Shown one piece after another: positions 6,446 to 13,125 of a DNA stretch of 21,103 nt; within the stretch, counting starts at the first letter, position 1, and each line of letters begins with the position of its first letter. Origin of the DNA: Methanobacteriota archaeon (GTDB taxonomy: Archaea > Halobacteriota > Methanomicrobia > Methanomicrobiales > Methanoculleaceae); NCBI GenBank assembly GCA_023457135.1, contig JAEWMO010000070.1, positions 1 through 21,103 of the forward strand. Reading direction: 5' to 3'. A program made the position numbers and the translations under genes. The notes under the pieces were generated by a model, which worked only from the letters and a program-made list of their open reading frames with translations, did no database searches and had not been told where the DNA came from.

Positions 6446-9061
6446 ATGGCGGGGCAGGACGGGTGTCCGGACGGGGAGATCCTCGATCTCTTTGACGAGA
6501 GCGTACGGGAATGGTGCATACGAAGGCTTGGCGGACGGTTCACGCCGCCGCAGAGGATGGCGGTCCCGCTCATCCATGATCGAAGGAACGTCCTCATCTG
6601 CTCCCCGACCGGGTCGGGGAAGACCCTTGCGGCGTTCCTCGCGATCATCGACGACCTTGTCGTCCGGGCGCGGGAGGGAAGCCTCGAAGACAGCGTCTAC
6701 TGTCTCTACATCTCCCCGCTCAAGTCGCTCGCAAACGACATCCACAAGAACCTCAGCCTCCCCCTCGAGGGGATCGATGAGCTTGCCCGCGAGCGGGGGG
6801 CCGCGTACACCCCCATCCGGCACGCCATCCGCCACGGCGATGTCTCAAAGGCGGATAAGGCGAAGATGGCCCGGAAACCCCCGCACATCCTCAACATCAC
6901 CCCCGAGACTCTCGGGATCCTCCTCAACTCCCCGAAGTTCCGCGAGAGCCTCCGGACGGTCCGGTGGGTCGTCGTCGACGAGATCCACTCCCTTGCGGGC
7001 TCAAAGCGCGGGGTCCACCTCTCGGTGAGCCTGGAGCGTCTCGAAGACCTGGTGAAGGAGGCCGGCGGTGCGTTCACCCGGATCGGGTGTTCGGCGACGA
7101 TCGAGCCCCTCGACGAGGTCGGCCGGTTCCTGGTCGGCGCCGGGCGCGAGGTCGAGATCGTCGATACCCGGTTTGCGCGGGAGTTCGACCTCTCTCTCAT
7201 CTGCCCGGTGCCCGACCTGATCGAGACGAACCCCGAAGACCTCTCCGCGAGCCTGTATGCGACGGTCCACCGCCTCATCCAGGAGCACAGGAACACCCTT
7301 GTCTTCACGAACACCCGAAACGGCGCCGAACGGATCCTCCAGAACCTCCGGGTCCGCTACCCGGCGTCCTACACCGAGGAGAACACGGGATGCCACCACG
7401 GTTCGATGGGTGCTGAGGGGAGGCTGCTTGTCGAGGCGAAACTCAAATCGGGCGGGGTGAAGGTGGTGACGACATCGACGTCGCTCGAGCTCGGCGTCGA
7501 TATGCCCCACGTCGACCTCGTCCTCCAGGTCGGGTCCCCGAAGTCCGTCGCGGCGCTCCTCCAGCGGGTCGGGCGGGCCGGCCACCGTCTCGGCGAGGTG
7601 GTGAAAGGGCGGATCGTTGTCCTCGACCGCGACGAGCTCGTGGAGTGCGCGGTGATGCTCCGGGAGGGGCAGAGCGGATTCGTGGACCGGATCCACATAC
7701 CGGAGAACTGCCTCGACGTCCTTGCCCAGCACGTCTTCGGGATGGCGCTCGAGGGGGAGCAGCAGGTTGATAGAATGCTCGAGGTCTTCCGCCGGTCGCA
7801 CTGCTACCGCAACCTCGAGGAGGAGGATCTTGCAAGCGTCGTCCGCTACCTCGCGGGCGAGTACGCGGGGCTTCTAGAGCGGAAGATCTACGCCAAGATC
7901 TGGCACGACCCGGAGACCGGGACGGTCCGGAAGCGGGGGAGGAACGCCCGGATGATCTACTTCTTAAACTCCGGGACCATCCCCGACGAGTTCTCCTGCG
8001 ACGTCCTGACCCGGGACGGGGTCTTTGCCGGCACCCTGGACGAGAAATACCTTGAACGGATGAATAAGGGCGACGTCTTCGTCCTCGGCGGGCAGCGCTA
8101 CCGGTTCGCCTACCGCCGGGGCGGGAAACTCTATGTTGACCGGACAGGGGATCGGCCGACGATCCCGAGCTGGTTCTCGGAGAAACTCCCGCTCTCGTTC
8201 GACCTCGGCCTGCACGTCCTCCGGTTCAAGGAGAGGATGCTTGAAGCGATGGGGACGATGGGGTCTGAAGAGATCGTCGACCGCCTCCTTGCCGACTACC
8301 CGGTCGACGAGAACAGCGCCCGGAGCATCTGCGCCATCTTCGAGCAGCAGGTCCTCTACCTGGGCGACGAGGCCGTCCCGACACCGGACCGGATCGTCGT
8401 CGAGGAGCAGGTCGACCGGGAGAGCCGCCGCCGCCTCTACTTCTTCATGACCAACTACGGGCTGCGGTTCAACGACGGGTTCTCCCGGATCGTCGCCTAT
8501 ATGATTGCCCGGGACGTGACGACGAACGTCTCGGTCGGTATCAACGACACCGGGTTTCTGGTCTCGATACCGCTCGAGAAGAGGGCCGACCCCGCCCGCA
8601 TTCTCCGGGCCATCCGGGCAGATGAGTGCCAGGCGATCCTAAAAGAGGCCGTCGGGGAGACCCAGCTCTTAAAGAGGGTCTTTCGGATCAACGCGGCCCG
8701 GTCGTTCATGATCCTCAAGAACTACATGGGGCGCAAGAGGAGCGCCCGGCGCCAGCAGGTGAGCGCCGATATGCTGATCAAGTTTGCAAAACAGCTCCCG
8801 AACTTCGCCGTGATGCGGGAGACCTACCGCGAGGTGATCGAGGACCGGTTCGAGGCGGAGAACATCCGGCGGATCGCCGACGGGATCGGCGCGGGCGAGA
8901 TCGATGTCGTCCTGACCCGCGTGGCGTCCCCAAGCCCGCTCGCGTTCGGGATAGCGACGCTCGGCGTCTCGGACGCGGTCTACGCGCAGGACCGGCTCAC
9001 GATGCTCCGCGAGTTCCAGAAGAGGGTGATGAGCAGCATCGAGGGCGGGGCGGCGGCATGA
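6446..9061 (+). CDS. lhr: Lhr-type superfamily 2 DNA/RNA helicase
   Basis: This 871-residue helicase has the SF2 motifs in order: a Q-motif-like FTPPQRMA (32-39), Walker A SPTGSGKT (53-60), motif II DEIH (178-181), motif III SAT (216-218), motif IV-like TLVFTNTRNGAE, motif V TTSTSLELGVD, and motif VI QRVGRAGHR (373-381). After the two RecA domains comes the long C-terminal region (about 400-871) typical of Lhr-like proteins, comprising a winged helix and the Lhr-specific domains. Archaeal Lhr helicases unwind branched DNA or RNA-DNA hybrids and are linked to DNA repair and recombination. The ATG at 6446 has GGTGA at suitable spacing. Its stop overlaps the start of the phosphoesterase gene (ATGA), so the two are co-translated. 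The Zn-binding C-terminal addition of bacterial Lhr is absent. Confidence 0.95.
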   Translation: MAGQDGCPDGEILDLFDESVREWCIRRLGGRFTPPQRMAVPLIHDRRNVLICSPTGSGKTLAAFLAIIDDLVVRAREGSLEDSVYCLYISPLKSLANDIHKNLSLPLEGIDELARERGAAYTPIRHAIRHGDVSKADKAKMARKPPHILNITPETLGILLNSPKFRESLRTVRWVVVDEIHSLAGSKRGVHLSVSLERLEDLVKEAGGAFTRIGCSATIEPLDEVGRFLVGAGREVEIVDTRFAREFDLSLICPVPDLIETNPEDLSASLYATVHRLIQEHRNTLVFTNTRNGAERILQNLRVRYPASYTEENTGCHHGSMGAEGRLLVEAKLKSGGVKVVTTSTSLELGVDMPHVDLVLQVGSPKSVAALLQRVGRAGHRLGEVVKGRIVVLDRDELVECAVMLREGQSGFVDRIHIPENCLDVLAQHVFGMALEGEQQVDRMLEVFRRSHCYRNLEEEDLASVVRYLAGEYAGLLERKIYAKIWHDPETGTVRKRGRNARMIYFLNSGTIPDEFSCDVLTRDGVFAGTLDEKYLERMNKGDVFVLGGQRYRFAYRRGGKLYVDRTGDRPTIPSWFSEKLPLSFDLGLHVLRFKERMLEAMGTMGSEEIVDRLLADYPVDENSARSICAIFEQQVLYLGDEAVPTPDRIVVEEQVDRESRRRLYFFMTNYGLRFNDGFSRIVAYMIARDVTTNVSVGINDTGFLVSIPLEKRADPARILRAIRADECQAILKEAVGETQLLKRVFRINAARSFMILKNYMGRKRSARRQQVSADMLIKFAKQLPNFAVMRETYREVIEDRFEAENIRRIADGIGAGEIDVVLTRVASPSPLAFGIATLGVSDAVYAQDRLTMLREFQKRVMSSIEGGAAA

Positions 9062-9774
9062 GCGTGGTTGCCGAGGCCGACCTCCTCTCCCGGTTCGGGT
9101 TCTACAAGGGGGCCCTCTACGTCCGCGACCAGTCGCTCTGCGTCGTCTCCGACGTCCATATCGGGCTTGCGGAGGTGCTCCGGCGGGAGGGGCTCCACTT
9201 CCCGCTCCACGAGGAGGAGACCCTGCTCGAGCGGTTCGAGGCGATCCTGGACCGGTTCGGCCCGGCGGTCTTCGTCCTCGACGGCGACATCTTCCACGCC
9301 TTCGACCGGGTGAGCCGGGCCACGAGGGAGACGTTCGAGACGATCCGTGCTCGGCTCCGGCGGGAGTGCGAGGTCGTCCTTGTGCGGGGGTCGCACGACA
9401 CCATGCTCCCCGCGATTGCGGCAGGATCGGTCGAGCGCTACGACCGTGGCGGCTACACGGTGGTCCACGGCGATAAGGCGGTCGATGAGCACGGGACGCT
9501 CATCATCGGCCACGACCATCCGGCGATCGAGATCGACCTCGCCCGGTTCCCCTGCTTCCTCTACGGCGAGAGCGCCGTCCGCGGGCGGGACCTCGTCGTC
9601 ATGCCTGCCTTCAACCCGCTCTCCCCCGGCGTCGTGGTGAACTACGCGAGGAGCCGCGACTTCCTCTCCCCTATCCTCCGCCGTGTGGATGCGGGAAGCC
9701 TCCAGCCCGTGGTGGAGGTCGACGGCGAGGTGGTGGTCCTCCCGCCGCTCGCGGGGATCCGCCGGTTCGCGTAA
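9058..9774 (+). CDS. Calcineurin-like metallophosphoesterase, PdeM/archaeal type
   Basis: This 238-residue protein shows the metallophosphoesterase signature: Asp32 and His34 in VVSDVHIGLA, Asp77 in LDGDIFH, GSHD (111-114) where the consensus is GNHD, VVHGD, and GHDHP. It belongs with the short archaeal phosphoesterases related to SbcD and to bacterial PdeM, which are nucleases or phosphodiesterases. The start ATG overlaps the helicase stop by four bases. In bacteria PdeM-type enzymes are encoded with a ligase-associated Lhr-like helicase, so the same pairing here supports a nucleic-acid processing role. The Asn-to-Ser change in the metal-bridging GNHD motif is notable because that Asn normally binds the second metal; it may be subfamily-typical or may alter activity. 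The gene converges on the monooxygenase gene with a four-base gap. Confidence 0.88.
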   Translation: MSVVAEADLLSRFGFYKGALYVRDQSLCVVSDVHIGLAEVLRREGLHFPLHEEETLLERFEAILDRFGPAVFVLDGDIFHAFDRVSRATRETFETIRARLRRECEVVLVRGSHDTMLPAIAAGSVERYDRGGYTVVHGDKAVDEHGTLIIGHDHPAIEIDLARFPCFLYGESAVRGRDLVVMPAFNPLSPGVVVNYARSRDFLSPILRRVDAGSLQPVVEVDGEVVVLPPLAGIRRFA

Positions 9775-9778
9775 GAGT

Positions 9779-10072
9779 TCAGGTGACTCTCCGGTAGAGG
9801 GCGATATCGAGCGGGCCGGCGAACAGGGACCCCACCCTCTCCCCGAAGGCCTTGAAGTGCGGGGTTCCGTTGTGGGCGTCGATCGCGGCCCGGTCCCTCC
9901 AGATCTCGATGAACGTGAACTTGGTGGGGTCAGCAAGGTCAGCGTAGAGGTCGTAGGAGACGTTCCCCTCCTCGCCTTTGCTCGCATCGACGAGGTTGAG
10001 GGCGATCTTCATGAACTCATCGATCTTCTCCGGTTTTACGTTGCACCGTGCAACAATCGTTATCATGCGCAT
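9779..10072 (-). CDS. ABM-domain (YgiN-like) putative quinol monooxygenase
   Basis: A 97-residue alpha/beta ferredoxin-like barrel protein: MITIVARCNVKPEKIDEFMKIA, then YDLYADLADPTKFTFIEIWRDRAAIDAH, then a C-terminal strand (FAGPLDIALYRR). The pattern with conserved EIW-(x)-(D/N)-x3-(I/L)-x-x-H is that of the antibiotic biosynthesis monooxygenase domain. Members act as dimers, either as cofactor-free oxygenases of quinol-like substrates or with no known activity; in an anaerobe a role in oxidative or electrophile stress is possible but unproven. GGAAG lies five bases before the ATG at 10072. The stop is four bases from the convergent phosphoesterase stop. Confidence 0.88.
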   Translation of the reverse strand: MRMITIVARCNVKPEKIDEFMKIALNLVDASKGEEGNVSYDLYADLADPTKFTFIEIWRDRAAIDAHNGTPHFKAFGERVGSLFAGPLDIALYRRVT

Positions 10073-10180
10073 CGTCTTCCGGTGCCGGGATGTTCCTGCA
10101 GAGACGATAAACCTTCCACCCGCCCGGTGAACACCGGAACGCTGTAGAGTCCGGGGTTCCAGGAGGATCCCGGGATTACC

Positions 10181-10477
10181 GTGTGGGTTGCAAACATCCT
10201 CGGCGGAACAGTCACGCTCGTTATCGGGATCGTCATCAGGGTCTTCAACGCGAGCGGCCTCATTGCCGGCTACAACACCGCGTCCGCGGCGGAGCAGGCG
10301 TTGTACGACGAGAGAGCGATGACCCGGTTCGTGGGGAACCTCCTGATCGCTGCGTCCGGGATCCTGCTCGCCGGCGGATTGTTGCCTCCCGTGGCCGTCG
10401 TATCGTGGGTGATATTCCTCGCGGTCATCATCGGGGGCGTCGTCTACATGAACACCGGGAACCGCTTTAAGCGGTGA
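10181..10477 (+). CDS. Small membrane protein, DUF3784-like
   Basis: This 98-residue protein has a hydrophobic N-terminal helix (about 3-20), a polar conserved-looking loop GLIAGYNTASAAEQALYDERAMTRFVG, and two further hydrophobic segments (about 52-70 and 72-90). The loop with LIAGYNT and a later (Y)DE+A+..F.G is what I recognise from the DUF3784 family of small bacterial and archaeal membrane proteins of unknown function. The GTG at 10181 is 14 bases from the strong site AGGAGGAT (10161-10168), which is long; an ATT at 10175 in the same frame is at the ideal distance and could be a rare start. The region around the stop contains a perfect 7-bp dyad (ACCGCTT-T-AAGCGGT, 10461-10475). Confidence 0.8.
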   Translation: MWVANILGGTVTLVIGIVIRVFNASGLIAGYNTASAAEQALYDERAMTRFVGNLLIAASGILLAGGLLPPVAVVSWVIFLAVIIGGVVYMNTGNRFKR

Positions 10478-10493
10478 AGAGGACAGAGCCCTT

Positions 10494-10510
10494 CCTTGCC
10501 TCAGGCAGGG
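10494..10510 (+). terminator. Possible stem-loop terminator after the DUF3784-like gene
   Basis: CCTTGCC pairs with GGCAGGG across a TCA loop (seven pairs, one G-U). It sits 17 bases after the stop at 10477 and before the promoter of the next gene. There is no T-run after it, so the call is tentative. Confidence 0.3.
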
Positions 10511-10525
10511 CCCGCAGGAGTAATA

Positions 10526-10533
10526 CCTATATA
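10526..10533 (+). promoter_or_regulatory. TATA-like box for the sugar dehydrogenase gene
   Basis: CCTATATA lies 35-42 bases before the ATG at 10568. Transcription would begin around 10556, giving a short leader that just includes the ribosome-binding site GGAG (10556-10559). Confidence 0.45.
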
Positions 10534-10567
10534 CGCTCCCGCCCTCCGGAGTCCCGGAGATGAACCC

Positions 10568-11722
10568 ATGTCACGCCGGACCGTTATCATCCTCGCCGCC
10601 ATTGCGGTGCTCGCCATTCTCGGCATCGCCGTTGCCGTCGTGCTGCCGCAGGGCGGCACCGCCGGGACCCTGCCGCTCGATACGATCACCCTGCCTGCGG
10701 GATTCGAGATCGACGTCTACGCCGGGAACGTCACCGGAGCCCGGTCGATGGCCCTCTCACCGAACGGGACGCTCTATGTCGGGAGCCGCGGTGCCGGAAA
10801 CGTCTACGCCATCCCCGACCGCGACGGCGACGGGAGAGGGGACGAGGTGATCGTCATCGCGAGCGATCTCAACTCCCCGAACGGGGTCGCGCTCCGGAAC
10901 GGCTCCCTCTACGTCGCCGAGATCAGCCGCATCCTCCGCTACGACGATATCGAGGCGAACCTGGAGAGCCCGCCCGAGCCGGCGGTCGTGAGCGACGCCC
11001 TCCCCGGTGAGGCCTCGCACGGCTGGAAGTTCATCGCGTTTGGCCCCGACAGGAAACTCTACGTCCCGGTCGGGGCGCCCTGCAACGTCTGCAACCCCGA
11101 CGACGAGCGGTTCGCCACGATCCACCGGATGAACCCGGACGGGACCGATCTCGAGATCTACGCCCGGGGCATCCGGAACACGGTGGGGTTCGACTGGCAC
11201 CCCGAGACCGGTGAACTCTGGTTCACCGACAACGGCCGCGACTGGCTCGGCGACGACGTCCCGCCCGACGAACTGAACCGGGCGCCGGACGCCGGGATGC
11301 ACTTCGGGTTCCCCTACTGCCACGGCACGTCGATCGCCGATCCCGAGTTCGGGGCCGGGCGGTCGTGTGCTGAATTCACCCCGCCCGAGCAGGAGCTCGG
11401 CCCGCACGTCGCCGCGCTCGGCATGCGGTTTTATGATGGCGGGCAGTTCCCGGAGGAATACGCGAACCGGATCTTCATCGCCGAGCACGGGTCCTGGAAC
11501 AGGCTCGAGCCGATCGGCTACCGGGTGATGATGGTCACGCTCGAGAATGGGACGCCCGTCTCCTACGAGCCCTTTGCAGAGGGCTGGCTCCAGGGGCGGG
11601 ACGTATGGGGAAGGCCCGTCGATGTCGAGGTCGCCGGCGACGGGTCGCTCCTGGTCTCGGACGACCGGGCGAACGCCGTCTACCGGATAACCTATACGGG
11701 GGTCACTTCCCCTTCCGGATAA
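10568..11722 (+). CDS. Membrane-anchored glucose/sorbosone dehydrogenase-like beta-propeller
   Basis: A 384-residue protein starting MSRRTVIILAAIAV, with a single N-terminal hydrophobic helix (about 5-26) acting as signal anchor or signal peptide. The rest is a six-bladed propeller of the soluble PQQ glucose/sorbosone dehydrogenase type: LPAGFEIDVYAGNVTGARSM, GTLYVGSRGAGNVYA, the His151 segment ASHGWKF, GPDRKLYVPVGAPCN, RGIRNTVGFDWHP, LWFTDNGRDW, and DDRANAVYRI. His151 is in the place of the catalytic base of the family. A CNVC pair (Cys172, Cys175) follows. Methanogens are not known to make PQQ, so this may be a propeller with another cofactor or no redox role; location is outside the cell. 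Start at 10568 rather than 10496 because GGAG and a TATA box fit it. The 3' end overlaps the convergent UPF0316 gene by 20 bases. Confidence 0.88.
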   Translation: MSRRTVIILAAIAVLAILGIAVAVVLPQGGTAGTLPLDTITLPAGFEIDVYAGNVTGARSMALSPNGTLYVGSRGAGNVYAIPDRDGDGRGDEVIVIASDLNSPNGVALRNGSLYVAEISRILRYDDIEANLESPPEPAVVSDALPGEASHGWKFIAFGPDRKLYVPVGAPCNVCNPDDERFATIHRMNPDGTDLEIYARGIRNTVGFDWHPETGELWFTDNGRDWLGDDVPPDELNRAPDAGMHFGFPYCHGTSIADPEFGAGRSCAEFTPPEQELGPHVAALGMRFYDGGQFPEEYANRIFIAEHGSWNRLEPIGYRVMMVTLENGTPVSYEPFAEGWLQGRDVWGRPVDVEVAGDGSLLVSDDRANAVYRITYTGVTSPSG

Positions 11723-12302
11723 CCCTCTTGAAGGGGAACGGGGTCGGGCCCGGCGTGATGATCGGAAACGTCCCCTCCGCCGCCCGCCGGACGTCCTCGA
11801 TCGAGTAGAACGCCTTTGGGTTGAACTCGTGGATGGCGTCCTCCACGTTCTTGATATTCTTTCTCTTGACCACTGAGAAGATGACCTTGCCCGGTCCCTG
11901 TTTGCCCTGGGCGTCGAGGACCGTCACCCCGTAGCCCGCGGCGCGGAGGTAGTTGATGAGGTTCGTTGCATCCCGCTGAGTGATGATCCGGATGAGGGCA
12001 AGCCCCATCGCGAGCTTCTCCTCGACGATCATCCCGACGTAGTTTCCCGTGGCGAACCCGGCCGCGTAGGCGAAGTAATTGAGCGGGTTCGTGAGGTTCT
12101 GAAAGATCTGGCCGACGGCGATGATCCAGATGAAGACCTCGAAGAACCCGAGGACCGGGGCGACCATCTTCATCCCCCGCGATACGAAGATGATCCGCAT
12201 CGTCCCGATGGTGACATCGCAGATACGTGCAAGGAAGATGAATAACGGGACGGCGACCAGGGAGAAGAACTCCGGACCGACATCCGGGACGATGCCGAGC
12301 AT
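11703..12302 (-). CDS. UPF0316 family membrane protein (DUF5698 + DUF2179)
   Basis: A 199-residue protein with three hydrophobic segments near the N-terminus (about 10-30, 44-65, 73-92), including the conserved ARICDVTIGTMRIIFVSRG stretch of UPF0316/DUF5698. The C-terminal soluble part (about 105-180; IIRIITQRDATNLINYLRAAGYGVTVLDAQG) is the DUF2179 regulatory-type domain, also found in YitT-like transporters. Function is unknown; a membrane sensor or transporter-associated role is only suggested by domain content. No clear ribosome-binding site precedes the ATG at 12302. AT-rich boxes ATTATATT and ATATGTAA (minus strand, 12325-12348) can serve as promoter, so a short leader is likely. The stop overlaps the 3' end of the dehydrogenase gene. 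Confidence 0.85.
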   Translation of the reverse strand: MLGIVPDVGPEFFSLVAVPLFIFLARICDVTIGTMRIIFVSRGMKMVAPVLGFFEVFIWIIAVGQIFQNLTNPLNYFAYAAGFATGNYVGMIVEEKLAMGLALIRIITQRDATNLINYLRAAGYGVTVLDAQGKQGPGKVIFSVVKRKNIKNVEDAIHEFNPKAFYSIEDVRRAAEGTFPIITPGPTPFPFKRVIRKGK

Positions 12303-12412
12303 AGATCAGGATTGATGAGCGGGTAATATAATTCTATCCATATGTAAATATCTGCCGCACAGGAAAAATCAATGAGACCCTGTTTTCAGGGATATTAACG
12401 GAGAATTGCAGG

Positions 12413-12461
12413 AAAAATGGGTTGAGCCGGATCGAGATCCCTCAACGGGTGCGAAACCCGT
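12413..12461 (-). terminator. Two hairpins plus T5 run after the ferritin-like gene
   Basis: On the minus strand, downstream of the stop at 12468, ACGGGT-TTCGC-ACCCGT forms a perfect 6-bp hairpin (12461-12445). It is followed by GTTGAG/CTCAAC (12446-12421) and then by CCATTTTTCC (T5 at 12417-12413). This arrangement resembles an intrinsic terminator and should end transcription before the UPF0316 promoter. Confidence 0.55.
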
Positions 12462-12467
12462 CGGGCA

Positions 12468-12779
12468 TCACTCCTTCGCCCGCAGTTTCTCGATCTCTTC
12501 TTCGACCTCTCTGGCGCCCTGCTCGTAGAACTCCTTCTCTTTCGGGTCCAGTTCGATGAGCAGGCGGTAGAACTCGCCCGCGTGCACCTTCTCCTCGTCC
12601 GCGATATCCCGCAGGACCTCGCGGGCCAGTTCGTTGTCGGTGGCGTCGGCCATCTGGAGGTAGAGCTGGATGGCCTCGTATTCCGCGGCGATCGTGTAGC
12701 GGATGGCGCGGATGAGTTCGTTGTGGCTCATCGTCCGGTCGATGTTGTTTCCGGCAAACGGTTGTGAAAATTCAGGCAT
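12468..12779 (-). CDS. Ferritin-like protein resembling encapsulin cargo/rubrerythrin domain
   Basis: This 103-residue, almost entirely helical protein has two helices with the ferritin-like diiron ligands: Glu33 in AAEYEAIQLY and the Glu63-x2-His66 motif in DEEKVHAGEF. Only one such helix pair is present, so two chains must dimerise to build a four-helix site, as in encapsulated ferritin-like proteins. The pattern, including the Glu/Leu-Asp-Pro end (LLIELDPKEKEFYEQGAREVEEE), closely follows the N-terminal domain fused to the Pyrococcus furiosus encapsulin. Such proteins oxidise ferrous iron, or act in peroxide defence. ATG 12779 is chosen because GTGAGGT lies eight bases upstream; the open frame upstream of it has no protein-like composition. 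No encapsulin shell gene is adjacent, and no obvious C-terminal targeting peptide is visible. A generic rubrerythrin-family stand-alone protein is the alternative. Confidence 0.85.
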   Translation of the reverse strand: MPEFSQPFAGNNIDRTMSHNELIRAIRYTIAAEYEAIQLYLQMADATDNELAREVLRDIADEEKVHAGEFYRLLIELDPKEKEFYEQGAREVEEEIEKLRAKE

Positions 12780-12848
12780 ATGATAAACCTCACGAGATCC
12801 GTTCCGGCCGCAGGAGCGTGCCGGGAATTGATCGGTTTGCCCGGAGAA

Positions 12849-12856
12849 GATATATG
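12849..12856 (-). promoter_or_regulatory. TATA-like box for the ferritin-like gene
   Basis: CATATATC on the minus strand is about 70 bases upstream of the ATG at 12779, which would give a leader of roughly 45 bases. It is the only AT-only stretch in that neighbourhood. Confidence 0.35.
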
Positions 12857-13097
12857 CCGGTCGGTTTTTGCGTGGCGGGAGAGGAAGAGCCCGGTCCGTC
12901 CGGTCCGGCCCCTGCAGGCGCCCTGCTCCCTGTGCTTTTGCGTGTGGTGAGGGAGAGATGGATGACAGCGTCCGGTGGGGCGGGATACGATCGATCCGTT
13001 TCTCTCTAAGTGCCCCTATAATCAATAATATTCAATCAACTGTGCTGTACGTCATCGGATATTTTCCATATCTCTAAATAGTATTCCACGAGAGTTA

Positions 13098-13119
13098 CAC
13101 CTGAATGTAAATTCAGGTG
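13098..13119 (+). promoter_or_regulatory. Perfect 9-bp hairpin covering the ribosome-binding site of the surface protein
   Basis: CACCTGAAT (13098-13106) is the exact reverse complement of ATTCAGGTG (13111-13119), with a four-base loop GTAA. The right arm includes GGTG of the ribosome-binding site GGTGA (13116-13120), five bases before the ATG at 13126. In mRNA the site would be partly hidden. As DNA it could be an operator close to the predicted transcription start. Confidence 0.6.
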
Positions 13120-13125
13120 ATCAAG

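Larger units (their letters stand above)
12780..13125. other. Divergent intergenic region of the ferritin-like and surface-protein genes
   Basis: About 345 bases without a supportable gene. The left half is GC-rich. The right part (about 13010-13090) is strikingly AT-rich for this window and probably contains the promoter of the giant surface-protein gene; CTCTAAATAG (13071-13081) is the best TATA-like box. The hairpin at 13098-13119 directly follows. Confidence 0.5.

Noticed and set aside
8980..9987. Minus-strand 335-codon frame over the phosphoesterase gene
   Set aside because: The plus strand carries intact metallophosphoesterase motifs and an ATGA overlap with the helicase; the minus frame is an antisense shadow.
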